From an uncultured Lachnospiraceae bacterium (GTDB taxonomy: Bacteria > Bacillota > Clostridia > Lachnospirales > Lachnospiraceae): 64,000 nt of DNA. The DNA is taken from positions 31,800-95,799 of the forward strand of contig CAJTJY010000014.1 in NCBI GenBank assembly GCA_910576975.1. The letters run 5' to 3'. Position 1 is the stretch's first letter; each line of letters opens with the position of its first letter. The position numbers and the translations under genes are program-made. This document shows, piece by piece, positions 43,743 through 51,495 of this stretch. The notes below the pieces were generated by a model. The model worked only from the letters and a program-made list of their open reading frames with translations. It did no database searches and was not told the DNA's origin.

Positions 43743-44796
43743 ACTGCACCCCCGCCAGCCTGCGGCTGAAATCACCCATGGTTCCCCAAAGCCATTGTTG
43801 CATCCATGTCGTGCCAGACATCGATTCAGGCTCTACACTCGGAAGAGACAAATAGATTAATTTTTGCTCCAGCAAGCTTTCTTCCTGCCTCGCCGCCATC
43901 TTGCGAAACTGCGTCAGCGGCGCCTGCTGCATCTCTCCTGGCTCGGTGGCAATATATACTTGGCTACACAGTTCCAAAAGCTGATAAAATCCCGGAATCA
44001 TCATTCCAAAGTCTAAAAATACCACGTCATAGCCACTCTGCGATGACAGAAGCCTTACAAATCTGATATAATCCTGAGCAGATATCTCCCCTAAACATTC
44101 CCCGTCATTTGCCGGAGGAATATAATCAACACCCTCGATCGTATGACAAGCGCTGCTGATGCAATCCGCTACACTGACGTCATTTGTGAGACACAAATAC
44201 ATGACGTCCAGCAAATCTCTTTCATATTCTTCCTGAAACCATCCCGAAAATCCTGCGCACTCCATGAAGTTGACATACAGTACCTTTTCTATCTGTCCCA
44301 AAGCTTGTGCGAATGTCAACGCAAAGGGCGTCTGCCAAATACTATGCCCGGGAGAATAAATGCCGACGATCTCTTTCTGCGCCACAATTTCTGTCATTTC
44401 AGGCTTCACCCAGCCTTGATAAAGGTAAAACACCTCTCTAAGTAATCGGGATGCCGACTGGTATTTATCTACAGCTGGAAGATGGCTGACACATAATGGT
44501 GTTTTCTGCTCTCTCTGTTCAAGATAAAGCCATAAAGGCTCTTGTCCTGAATCTTTAAGCTCTTCTCCCACCCCCTCTCTTCTTAATAGTTCAGCCCTGA
44601 TACGGGCATCTTCCAGAAATCCGTCTCCCAACAGTACAATATCAGGCATCTGACGGACATAACTATTCCAAAAATATTCCGGGGAAGAAAAGAAACTTCC
44701 CAAGAGCCTTTCTCCGTGTTCCAGAGAAATCCATTCTCCCAGTTTTTCCCCATATGCTCCGTCGATATCGCAGACGGCAATCATAATTTTTTTCAA
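43729..44796 (-). CDS. CpaE/TadZ-like Tad pilus protein
   Basis: 355 residues from a TTG at 44796, chosen because GGAGG lies 7 bases upstream; the next ATG (44784) is too far from it. The fold is receiver-like at the N-terminus (IMIAVCDIDGAYGEKLGEW; DIVLLGDGF) followed by a MinD/ParA-like region (VLYVNFMECAGFSGW; YDVVFLDFGMMIPGF). The Walker A lysines of active ParA are not apparent, as in many TadZ proteins. TadZ/CpaE helps localise the pilus machine. It overlaps the preceding peptidase stop by 4 bases. Confidence 0.7.
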   Translation of the reverse strand: MKKIMIAVCDIDGAYGEKLGEWISLEHGERLLGSFFSSPEYFWNSYVRQMPDIVLLGDGFLEDARIRAELLRREGVGEELKDSGQEPLWLYLEQREQKTPLCVSHLPAVDKYQSASRLLREVFYLYQGWVKPEMTEIVAQKEIVGIYSPGHSIWQTPFALTFAQALGQIEKVLYVNFMECAGFSGWFQEEYERDLLDVMYLCLTNDVSVADCISSACHTIEGVDYIPPANDGECLGEISAQDYIRFVRLLSSQSGYDVVFLDFGMMIPGFYQLLELCSQVYIATEPGEMQQAPLTQFRKMAARQEESLLEQKLIYLSLPSVEPESMSGTTWMQQWLWGTMGDFSRRLAGVQCGTD

Positions 44797-45299
44797 TAAC
44801 CCACCTCCATAGCGATTGCATAACCAATTAATATTGCGATTGAAAAATGAATGACATGATCTTTTCCCTGAACTTCCTGAGGATATTCCGACAACTTTCC
44901 AGTATGAAGCACTTGGTACGCATATTCCCGAAACACCAGTAGACGTGAAATAAGATTTCTTTGATAAAGAAGCTTGCACAACGACATCGCCGCACCTGCA
45001 AGAAATGATATTACAATTGTTTTACACAGTATTTGAACTCCCCAAATTCCGCCTATCATGGAAAATAATTTGACATCACCTGCCCCAAGGACACGTATCA
45101 GAAATAATAGATAAAATAAGATCATTGGTATAGAAACGTTTAGAAAGAAAACGCCGGCTCCCCTGACTCCATAAGTAAAGATTTGAAAGATCAGTCCTAA
45201 TATGAAACCGATTACAATCAGACAATTGCTGATCCGAAAGCTCCGAAGATCTGTAACCACTGCCATGCTTAACAACGTAAGGCTAAGCAACACTTTCAT
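44793..45299 (-). CDS. A24-family prepilin peptidase, copy 2
   Basis: 168 residues, multi-span. Catalytic aspartates in VTDLRSFRISN and GAGDVKLFSMIG. First gene of the Tad operon. The basic cytoplasmic tail (EYPQEVQGKDHVIHF) distinguishes it from the shorter copy at 27526. Two A24 enzymes in one locus suggests division of labour between Flp and TadE-type substrates. Confidence 0.88.
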   Translation of the reverse strand: MKVLLSLTLLSMAVVTDLRSFRISNCLIVIGFILGLIFQIFTYGVRGAGVFFLNVSIPMILFYLLFLIRVLGAGDVKLFSMIGGIWGVQILCKTIVISFLAGAAMSLCKLLYQRNLISRLLVFREYAYQVLHTGKLSEYPQEVQGKDHVIHFSIAILIGYAIAMEVGY

Positions 45300-45428
45300 C
45301 TCCCCAAACTCATCCCCCCTTTTCGTATCATATCTCCTGTTCGCGAATCAGTGATTGATAAGGATTATAAAACATGTCTTGCTCATTGTAAAGTAGGTAA
45401 TCAAAAATTTTTTATTTTTGTATATATC

Positions 45429-45701
45429 TCACAACAATTGATACAGTAATATTCCATATACCAACGCAAACCCGCAGATTCCAAGGGTTCCGATTGTCAA
45501 AACACTGACAGGATTAATCCCTGCTGACATAGCGATTCCCTGACTTTCCAACAAACTGTTTACCACGCTGATTCCCACAACTCCGGCCACGCTGCGCAAT
45601 AGCAGGATAAAAATCCATTGCGTTTTCTGTTTCACAGCCCCCATCAACAATATCAGCACGCAAATTCCGGCAATGGCCCCGATTCCATAATATGATTCCA
45701 T
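45429..45701 (-). CDS. bofA: BofA-family protein
   Basis: 90 residues from the ATG at 45701 (GGAGG 5 bases upstream). Two to three membrane segments and the family end INPVSVLTIGTLGICGFALV. BofA holds the sigma-K processing protease inactive in the mother cell in Bacillus; many Clostridia carry it. It suggests a sporulating ancestry or ability. It is transcribed divergently from a YaaL-like gene. Confidence 0.85.
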   Translation of the reverse strand: MESYYGIGAIAGICVLILLMGAVKQKTQWIFILLLRSVAGVVGISVVNSLLESQGIAMSAGINPVSVLTIGTLGICGFALVYGILLYQLL

Positions 45702-45882
45702 CAATACCTCCAAAACCCTGGCAGTTATCCAGGACAAATTCTTCTCTTATCAGATATATATACTTTCTGGAAAAATTTATGACTTTTTTGTATAGAGTTG
45801 GAAAGATCTGCTTATACTTTAAGTAAGATAATTTATCATTCTGCATCAAAAAGCAGGATGCTGACAAAGGAAAGGGATGCAT

Positions 45883-46113
45883 ATGTTTCAAAACGCAAAA
45901 AAAGAACAACTTAGAACAACTGCTTACTCTTTACTTTTAGATGACCTGGAAAGAGCCAGATATGATTTAGCGCTAGCCTATGATAACTTCGAAAACGCAA
46001 TGGAGCCTGATTTAATTGACTGCTGCATCTATCAGGTTAACGCCTTGCAAATGCGTTATAAGTTCCTTCTAGCCAAAGTCAAACAGTTTGACGAAGATTC
46101 CTATGTCAGATAA
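45883..46113 (+). CDS. YaaL/DUF2508-like small protein
   Basis: 76 residues from the ATG at 45883 (AAAGGG 6 bases upstream; the ATG at 45877 is too close to it). Pattern LLLDDLERARYDLALAYDNFENA, then QMRYKFLLAKVK, matches DUF2508. In Bacillus yaaL sits beside bofA in the same orientation; here it is divergent. Function unknown. Confidence 0.8.
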   Translation: MFQNAKKEQLRTTAYSLLLDDLERARYDLALAYDNFENAMEPDLIDCCIYQVNALQMRYKFLLAKVKQFDEDSYVR

Positions 46114-46157
46114 CCCACATAAAAACCTTTATGTTTCGTTCATCTGCCATCCAAAAA

Positions 46158-46209
46158 GCGCTGTTTCTCAAATATCTTGATGCTTCCATCGATATTTGAG
46201 AAACAGCGC
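46158..46209 (-). terminator. Terminator after fliS
   Basis: Perfect 19-bp inverted repeat (GCGCTGTTTCTCAAATATC, 46158-46176, and 46191-46209), followed by TTTTTGG on the minus strand. It ends the flagellar operon and also faces the convergent DUF2508 gene. Confidence 0.8.
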
Positions 46210-46255
46210 CCTCTAAAAAATATTCTGGATCAAAGATTATGTCCTCGGATATGTC

Positions 46256-46732
46256 TTATGCCAGAAAGCCCCTGGAACTTTCCGAACCCTGAAGCGTTTC
46301 TGTCAAACTGCCTTTTTGATAAGTCATGCCTGCCACTACCTGCTGCGCATGTTGCATCAATGGACCCGAAAAGTCCTGCCGTGCCGCCTCTTGAAAGCCA
46401 TCGTAAAGATTCTTGAGAATCCGTTTTGCATCCCAAAGACACTGCGACGTATTTTTATAAACCGCCTCTGCCAGCAGTTTCTTGACAAATTGGTATTCCG
46501 CATACAAGCTTCCAGAGATCTCATAACTGAAATCCAAATCATCCATAAGCCGGCCTACCACCTGCACGGCTTTGCCTGTCGCACGTTTGAATTCCTGGTA
46601 ATCCCCGTTTTCTTTGGCCTCGATGCCGTCCTCTAGATAAGCAAACAGGATATCATACATAATTACAATCATTTCTCCACGATTGCAGCAAGTCAGCCGA
46701 CGAGTAAATTCCTGCTTCTTTTCCTGTGTCAT
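46256..46732 (-). CDS. fliS: Flagellar chaperone FliS-like
   Basis: 158 residues; GGAGGC before the ATG. Helical bundle with the FliS pattern (RGEMIVIMYDILFAYLEDG; RLMDDLDFSYEISGSL). FliS binds the flagellin C-terminus to keep it export-competent, matching the flagellin gene 18 bases upstream. Confidence 0.88.
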   Translation of the reverse strand: MTQEKKQEFTRRLTCCNRGEMIVIMYDILFAYLEDGIEAKENGDYQEFKRATGKAVQVVGRLMDDLDFSYEISGSLYAEYQFVKKLLAEAVYKNTSQCLWDAKRILKNLYDGFQEAARQDFSGPLMQHAQQVVAGMTYQKGSLTETLQGSESSRGFLA

Positions 46733-46750
46733 GCCTGCCTCCGTTCTTTA

Positions 46751-48199
46751 TTATTGCAAAAGCTGCAGTACCTGCTGAGGAAGGTCATTTGCCTGGGCAA
46801 GGACAGAAGTAGCTGCTTGGGAAAGGACGTTCTGCTTCGTGTACTCTGTCATTTCTTCCGCCATATCGACATCCTCAATTCTCGACAATGCCTGGGTCAT
46901 ATTTTCTTCTGATACATCTAAGCTGTTAACCGCATAATCCAAGCGGTTCATATATGCCCCAATACTAGAACGAACCTCGCTTACCTTGCCGATCGCCCCG
47001 TCAAAGCTGGTGATGGCACGATCTGCTCCGGTTATAGTGCAGACATTCACTTTATCAATATACAAGGTCTGTGCAGAAATTTCCTGAATCCTGACCTCCA
47101 TTGTCTGATCTTCATTAGCGCCGATCTGAAGCGTCATTGGCCCTACATCCGTCACTTCCATGTTGACTGTCCCAAGCGTTCCAGGCACAACTTCAAACTT
47201 CATCTCAAAACCATTGCGGTCTGAAATCGTCACATAATTTCCATCCGTGAGAATGGTTGCCTGGCTGCCAAATCCAACGTCTCCTGCCGCAAAGCTCAAC
47301 TCTACGTCAACACCTGCCTCCTGAGTTTCCACGCCGATTCCCAAATGTGCGGCAAGTGCCGGATTGTCACATTTTATGCTCATCTCAGCGCTGCTGCCAT
47401 AAGCGTCAGAAACAAAAACCAAGGTTCCGCCGTCTGCAACGTTAGAGGGTACATAGCCTGCGTCTTCTGGCGTTCCGCCTGTCTCTGAGAGATTTCCTAC
47501 CACCAAGAGGTTAACTTCTCCAAGTTCTGCTCCATTGCGCAGCTTTTCATAAACTGCGTCAAATGTTTCCCCCTCTTTGATCTCCACTTCCACGCCGTTA
47601 ATTACCACCGTCCCTGATGCACCTGCGGGAACAGGGTCTGTGGCCTGCAGCCTTTTAGCCCCTACCGTAACCGCATGTTCTGCATTCGCAGTAATTTCGA
47701 CAGAATACATGTTTTCAGTAACGGAATCTGATATGTCAATCCTTTTGATTCCTCTGTTATCTGGATAAACACGCTGATCCAGCGTGCCATCCAGTAAAGG
47801 CTTCGTATTAAACTCCGTATCTCTAGATATCCGGTCAACCTCTTCCCGAAGAGATGCTATTTCCATTTGGATCGCCTCAAGGTCATCCGGCGTATTCGTT
47901 CCGTTTGCCGCCTGCACAGACAGCTCACGCATCCTCTGCAACATGCTGTGTACTTCATTCAAGGCGCCGTCCGCCGTTTCTAACACAGAAACCCCGTCCG
48001 AGGAATTCCTGGATGCCTGGCCCAGTCCTTTGATCTGCGCCGTCATCTTACTGGCAATCGCCATTCCTGCCGCATCATCCGACGCACGGTTAATCCGAAG
48101 TCCTGTGGATAATTTTTCGATAGAATTTGACAGGCTGTTCTCTGTTCTCAACAGTTTCTTATTGGCTACAATTGCCGACATATTGTGATTAATCTTCAT
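46751..48199 (-). CDS. Flagellin
   Basis: 482 residues. Conserved N-terminal D0/D1 (MKINHNMSAIVANKKL; STGLRINRASDDAAGMAIA) and C-terminal D1/D0 (EDVMA-type helix ending NVLSQAATSVLAQANDL). A ~190-residue variable central domain (about 170-370) is probably surface exposed and antigenic. Exported by the flagellar type III system and assembled as the filament. It follows the DUF6240 gene by 27 bases with no sigma-28 promoter visible in the gap, so it is probably co-transcribed. Confidence 0.95.
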   Translation of the reverse strand: MKINHNMSAIVANKKLLRTENSLSNSIEKLSTGLRINRASDDAAGMAIASKMTAQIKGLGQASRNSSDGVSVLETADGALNEVHSMLQRMRELSVQAANGTNTPDDLEAIQMEIASLREEVDRISRDTEFNTKPLLDGTLDQRVYPDNRGIKRIDISDSVTENMYSVEITANAEHAVTVGAKRLQATDPVPAGASGTVVINGVEVEIKEGETFDAVYEKLRNGAELGEVNLLVVGNLSETGGTPEDAGYVPSNVADGGTLVFVSDAYGSSAEMSIKCDNPALAAHLGIGVETQEAGVDVELSFAAGDVGFGSQATILTDGNYVTISDRNGFEMKFEVVPGTLGTVNMEVTDVGPMTLQIGANEDQTMEVRIQEISAQTLYIDKVNVCTITGADRAITSFDGAIGKVSEVRSSIGAYMNRLDYAVNSLDVSEENMTQALSRIEDVDMAEEMTEYTKQNVLSQAATSVLAQANDLPQQVLQLLQ

Positions 48200-48226
48200 G
48201 CCTTATACCTCTTTTCTGCTTTATGT

Positions 48227-51200
48227 TCAGGACAAACGCTGCCCCATCTCTTTTATATCCTCCAGAAATCCTCTGGCAATTCCATACAATGTTTTTGTCT
48301 GAACTTGATAATCCTTTGATTCCACATCAGGATCGGAAGAATGATTCATTGGCTCTCCTGCAAAGCGATTTAAATCAAGCCCTTCGCTGTGAATCATATC
48401 AAGGGTCCATGCGCTTTCTTCTCCGAGGTCAAACCGCTCTTTCATGCTCCCTTGCTGGCGCTTTAGCTCCTCGATCGTCCTAAGAGAATCAGAAGCGATA
48501 TATCCCTTGACGCCGTCTGCCTGGACCTGGAATCTTGCCGCTACTTTTCCAAGCTTCGGCGTCTCAAAAAGAACGTCAACCTTTCCTTTTTCCTCTTTGC
48601 CCCGCACGATTTTCAATTGGACATTCGTCAATTCATCTGCGACCAAGACTGGAATTGCATAGTGTTCTTCCTTTGCCATCCGGGTTCCAAGGGCTATCTG
48701 CTGACGCATTATCTTCATGTCTCTTAGATCCCTGCTGCTGACGTCCTGGGCATCCACCATGGTCTTCATGACATTTTCTGCGGTTTCCGCCAGCTTTTTA
48801 TGGGCTTTTGCCATATCCTCCGGCGTCTTGACTGCCTCGCCGAACTTTTCTAAGATATCGGTCTTTACCTCCTCAAAATCAATATCTTCTTTGATATTTT
48901 CTTTGTCAAACAAAGATTTAAATATTCCGCCCCGTGGATTCAACAGCCTGTTTGCCGCCAAAATATTATAGGCAGTTACTGGCATGTCATATCCGGTTAA
49001 TATTTGAATGAACTGCGCCTCCGCCGTTTTGGCCTCAGAAAAATCTTCCATCTGCTGCTGATAATAAGCTTCTTCCAATTCGACGTCTTCTGGCGCCTCC
49101 CGAAGCTGCCAAAGCAACTCCTCTGGCGTCATATCCTCTACGGCTTTCTGTGCCTGAGCTTGCTGCATGCCCTCTGGGGTCGCAAATTTTAGCGCTTCCT
49201 TGGCGCAATCCGTCTGATATGCCGCTTCAATCTGCTGAGAAATGCTCAATTCCTGCGTATTCACAGTCTCTGCTTCTCCAAAATTATCGTCCACTGAAAC
49301 ATTGATCCCAGGATTACGGCTGGTACGCACCGCTGTCAACAGATTTTTCACAGAAATCTCTGCTCCCTGTTGCACCAGCGCTCCAATCACTGCGCCGTCC
49401 GTCTTATCAATCTGATTCAGCATCCGATAAATGCCGATATAACTATCCCGTTCTTCTTTTGTGACATCCTGGCGCTGCTCTAACTTCCAGAGGTATTTAC
49501 TGAACTTTTCTTCTCCGCCTGCATCCAGCCGGTTCTTAATCTCCTCTGCCTTGGCGTTTAAGTCTTCCACGTTCATTTCCATTGGATTGACGCCTTCCCG
49601 TATCATCTCCATGACAACTGACGGTGAAAGATTCTGAAACAAGTTTTGTACTTTCTGATCTGCCACTTTCATCTGCATCACAGATTCCGGATTAATTGCC
49701 ATTTGGTTATAAGCCAGAATGCGGACCGCCCTGCGGTTTGCCTCAGACGTATCTAAATTGAGATCATTTAAAATATCATCCACATTTTGAAACGCTTTCT
49801 GAATCGAGTCTCCCAAATCTGCCCTCGGCTCTGTCTGAAGCGCCTCATAAGCCTCTCCAGCACGCTCCATCTGCGCTTGCCTGGATACGCCTGCCTCATG
49901 GATAGCAGACATAGAGTCCTTGTCGGTGCGGATCTCTCCCAAGATATAAGCAGGAGCTCCTTTCAATTCTTGAGCCTTGCTCAAGGTATCTGCAAAGATC
50001 TCCGTATTCTCCTGGCTTGGCTCAATGCCATTCTGACCTAGCAAATCGGCATAATAAGCGTTTTCCTGCGCTTTTAATTGCTCCACAAGCTCTTCCAAAG
50101 GCTGTGTTTCAAGAAAGATTCCTTTCCGAAGCAGAGAATAATTTGCCTGCGCCGTCATTATCAGGCGAACTTCTTCCAGTTGACGCTTTGCCCTGATAAA
50201 TGCGACGTCTTCTCTGGCGTATTCTGGAATCTCTCCCTCCGTTCGCCCTTGGGTGCCTGGCTGGGGCAGGGCGCTGTTTTGTGCCGCTTTAAGACTTTCT
50301 ATGGTAAGCGGCGCCCCTTTTTGCACCACGTTCCAAATGTCTGCGTCCGTAGCTTGTTCTACCGTCTCTGCTGCCTGTACTGCGCGGTCAATATTGCTGT
50401 AACCCTCTAAAATCACGGCATCTTTTGGACGCTGTCCTTCTGCCATCGCCTCCGTCATTGCCGCAACAACCTGATCTTCAGAGGGTGGAAGAGCGGCATT
50501 TTTCAAATCCATCGCATAGGCAAGATTCTCTGCAGTAAGCGGAATTTGCTGCTCCATCATCCACTGGCTGCAGGACAAAGAAGCGTCATTGACCGCAAGC
50601 CCTGCCTCCGTTATAATCTTTGCAATCTGTGATTTTAAATTTTCATCTAAATCGACGCTTTCTGGCTGGCGGCCAGACGTCCCGCCAATACTGTGCTGCG
50701 CCATATAAAGATTCTCAACAGTGGGCGGTAATTCATTGTCCAGCATATACTTAACCGCTTCATCGTTGCAAATAGCAAGATCCGCCGCCTGCTCCATGGC
50801 ATCCTGGCAGTCTGCAAGATTCTCTTGCGTAAGCGGCAGGTCTGCTTGTGCCATAGCAATTTCCAACTGCCTTGCCTCGCCGGCTCCAGCCGCTATTTTC
50901 TCTATTTGCTCTGCATCCAGCGTATCTCCAAATACAGAAATATCCATGCCTGCCTTTGCCAGCTCGACCTTGATTTTATCGACTACTGTCACAATTGTGT
51001 CCACTTCTGTGTCGTTCACCGGATATCCATCCTGATCCAGTTTTCCACCATCCGCCGCTGTTACCGTATTAGATACCGCCTGCATTTTTTGTTGTAGCAG
51101 CTGCGCTTCCATATTTTCTGCCTCCTGGCGTATCTGCTCCAACTGAGATTCACCCGAAAAAAAGGGTCTGTCCACCGTAGTCTGCTGTACGCTAGACACT

Positions 51201-51325
51201 CTGCCCGTATCTGGCTCAGCCTTACGAACAGTAGTCTCCTCTGTGAGGACGGCGACATTCCCTTTGATCTCGACACTTTTTTTCGTCTGGGTTATTTCTG
51301 TTAAATTACTATTATCCACTCTCAT
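48227..51325 (-). CDS. DUF6240-like flagellar-locus protein with internal repeats
   Basis: 1032 residues, acidic and helical, no membrane segment or signal peptide. It resembles the DUF6240 proteins found next to flagellin genes in Lachnospiraceae; their function is not established. A loose repeat recurs: LPLTQENLADCQ, LPPTVENLYMAQ, IPLTAENLAYAM, APLTIESLKAAQ, AEISVKNLLTAV, MPVTAYNILAAN, roughly 60-80 residues apart at first. It may be a secreted hook-length-control or filament-associated protein. GAGG lies 7 bases before the ATG. Confidence 0.75.
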   Translation of the reverse strand: MRVDNSNLTEITQTKKSVEIKGNVAVLTEETTVRKAEPDTGRVSSVQQTTVDRPFFSGESQLEQIRQEAENMEAQLLQQKMQAVSNTVTAADGGKLDQDGYPVNDTEVDTIVTVVDKIKVELAKAGMDISVFGDTLDAEQIEKIAAGAGEARQLEIAMAQADLPLTQENLADCQDAMEQAADLAICNDEAVKYMLDNELPPTVENLYMAQHSIGGTSGRQPESVDLDENLKSQIAKIITEAGLAVNDASLSCSQWMMEQQIPLTAENLAYAMDLKNAALPPSEDQVVAAMTEAMAEGQRPKDAVILEGYSNIDRAVQAAETVEQATDADIWNVVQKGAPLTIESLKAAQNSALPQPGTQGRTEGEIPEYAREDVAFIRAKRQLEEVRLIMTAQANYSLLRKGIFLETQPLEELVEQLKAQENAYYADLLGQNGIEPSQENTEIFADTLSKAQELKGAPAYILGEIRTDKDSMSAIHEAGVSRQAQMERAGEAYEALQTEPRADLGDSIQKAFQNVDDILNDLNLDTSEANRRAVRILAYNQMAINPESVMQMKVADQKVQNLFQNLSPSVVMEMIREGVNPMEMNVEDLNAKAEEIKNRLDAGGEEKFSKYLWKLEQRQDVTKEERDSYIGIYRMLNQIDKTDGAVIGALVQQGAEISVKNLLTAVRTSRNPGINVSVDDNFGEAETVNTQELSISQQIEAAYQTDCAKEALKFATPEGMQQAQAQKAVEDMTPEELLWQLREAPEDVELEEAYYQQQMEDFSEAKTAEAQFIQILTGYDMPVTAYNILAANRLLNPRGGIFKSLFDKENIKEDIDFEEVKTDILEKFGEAVKTPEDMAKAHKKLAETAENVMKTMVDAQDVSSRDLRDMKIMRQQIALGTRMAKEEHYAIPVLVADELTNVQLKIVRGKEEKGKVDVLFETPKLGKVAARFQVQADGVKGYIASDSLRTIEELKRQQGSMKERFDLGEESAWTLDMIHSEGLDLNRFAGEPMNHSSDPDVESKDYQVQTKTLYGIARGFLEDIKEMGQRLS

Positions 51326-51362
51326 ATCCGCGCCTCGTCACCCTCTATCCCTGTTCCTTCTT

Positions 51363-51396
51363 AAAGCCCCCGATCCGCCAAAGATCAGGGACTTTT
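51363..51396 (-). terminator. Terminator after the large membrane-anchored gene
   Basis: Stem AAAG.CCC.GATC (51363-51375) with GATC.GGG.CTTT (51383-51396) and a 7-base loop; the T run on the minus strand is short. Confidence 0.55.
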
Positions 51397-51495
51397 CTTG
51401 TCTTTAAGTATTTCGGTAACAATGCGCAAAAACTTTATGGCTTATTTTTATTTACGCTTCTGGACAAGCTCCCCGGCAAGTGCGCCATGTCTGCC

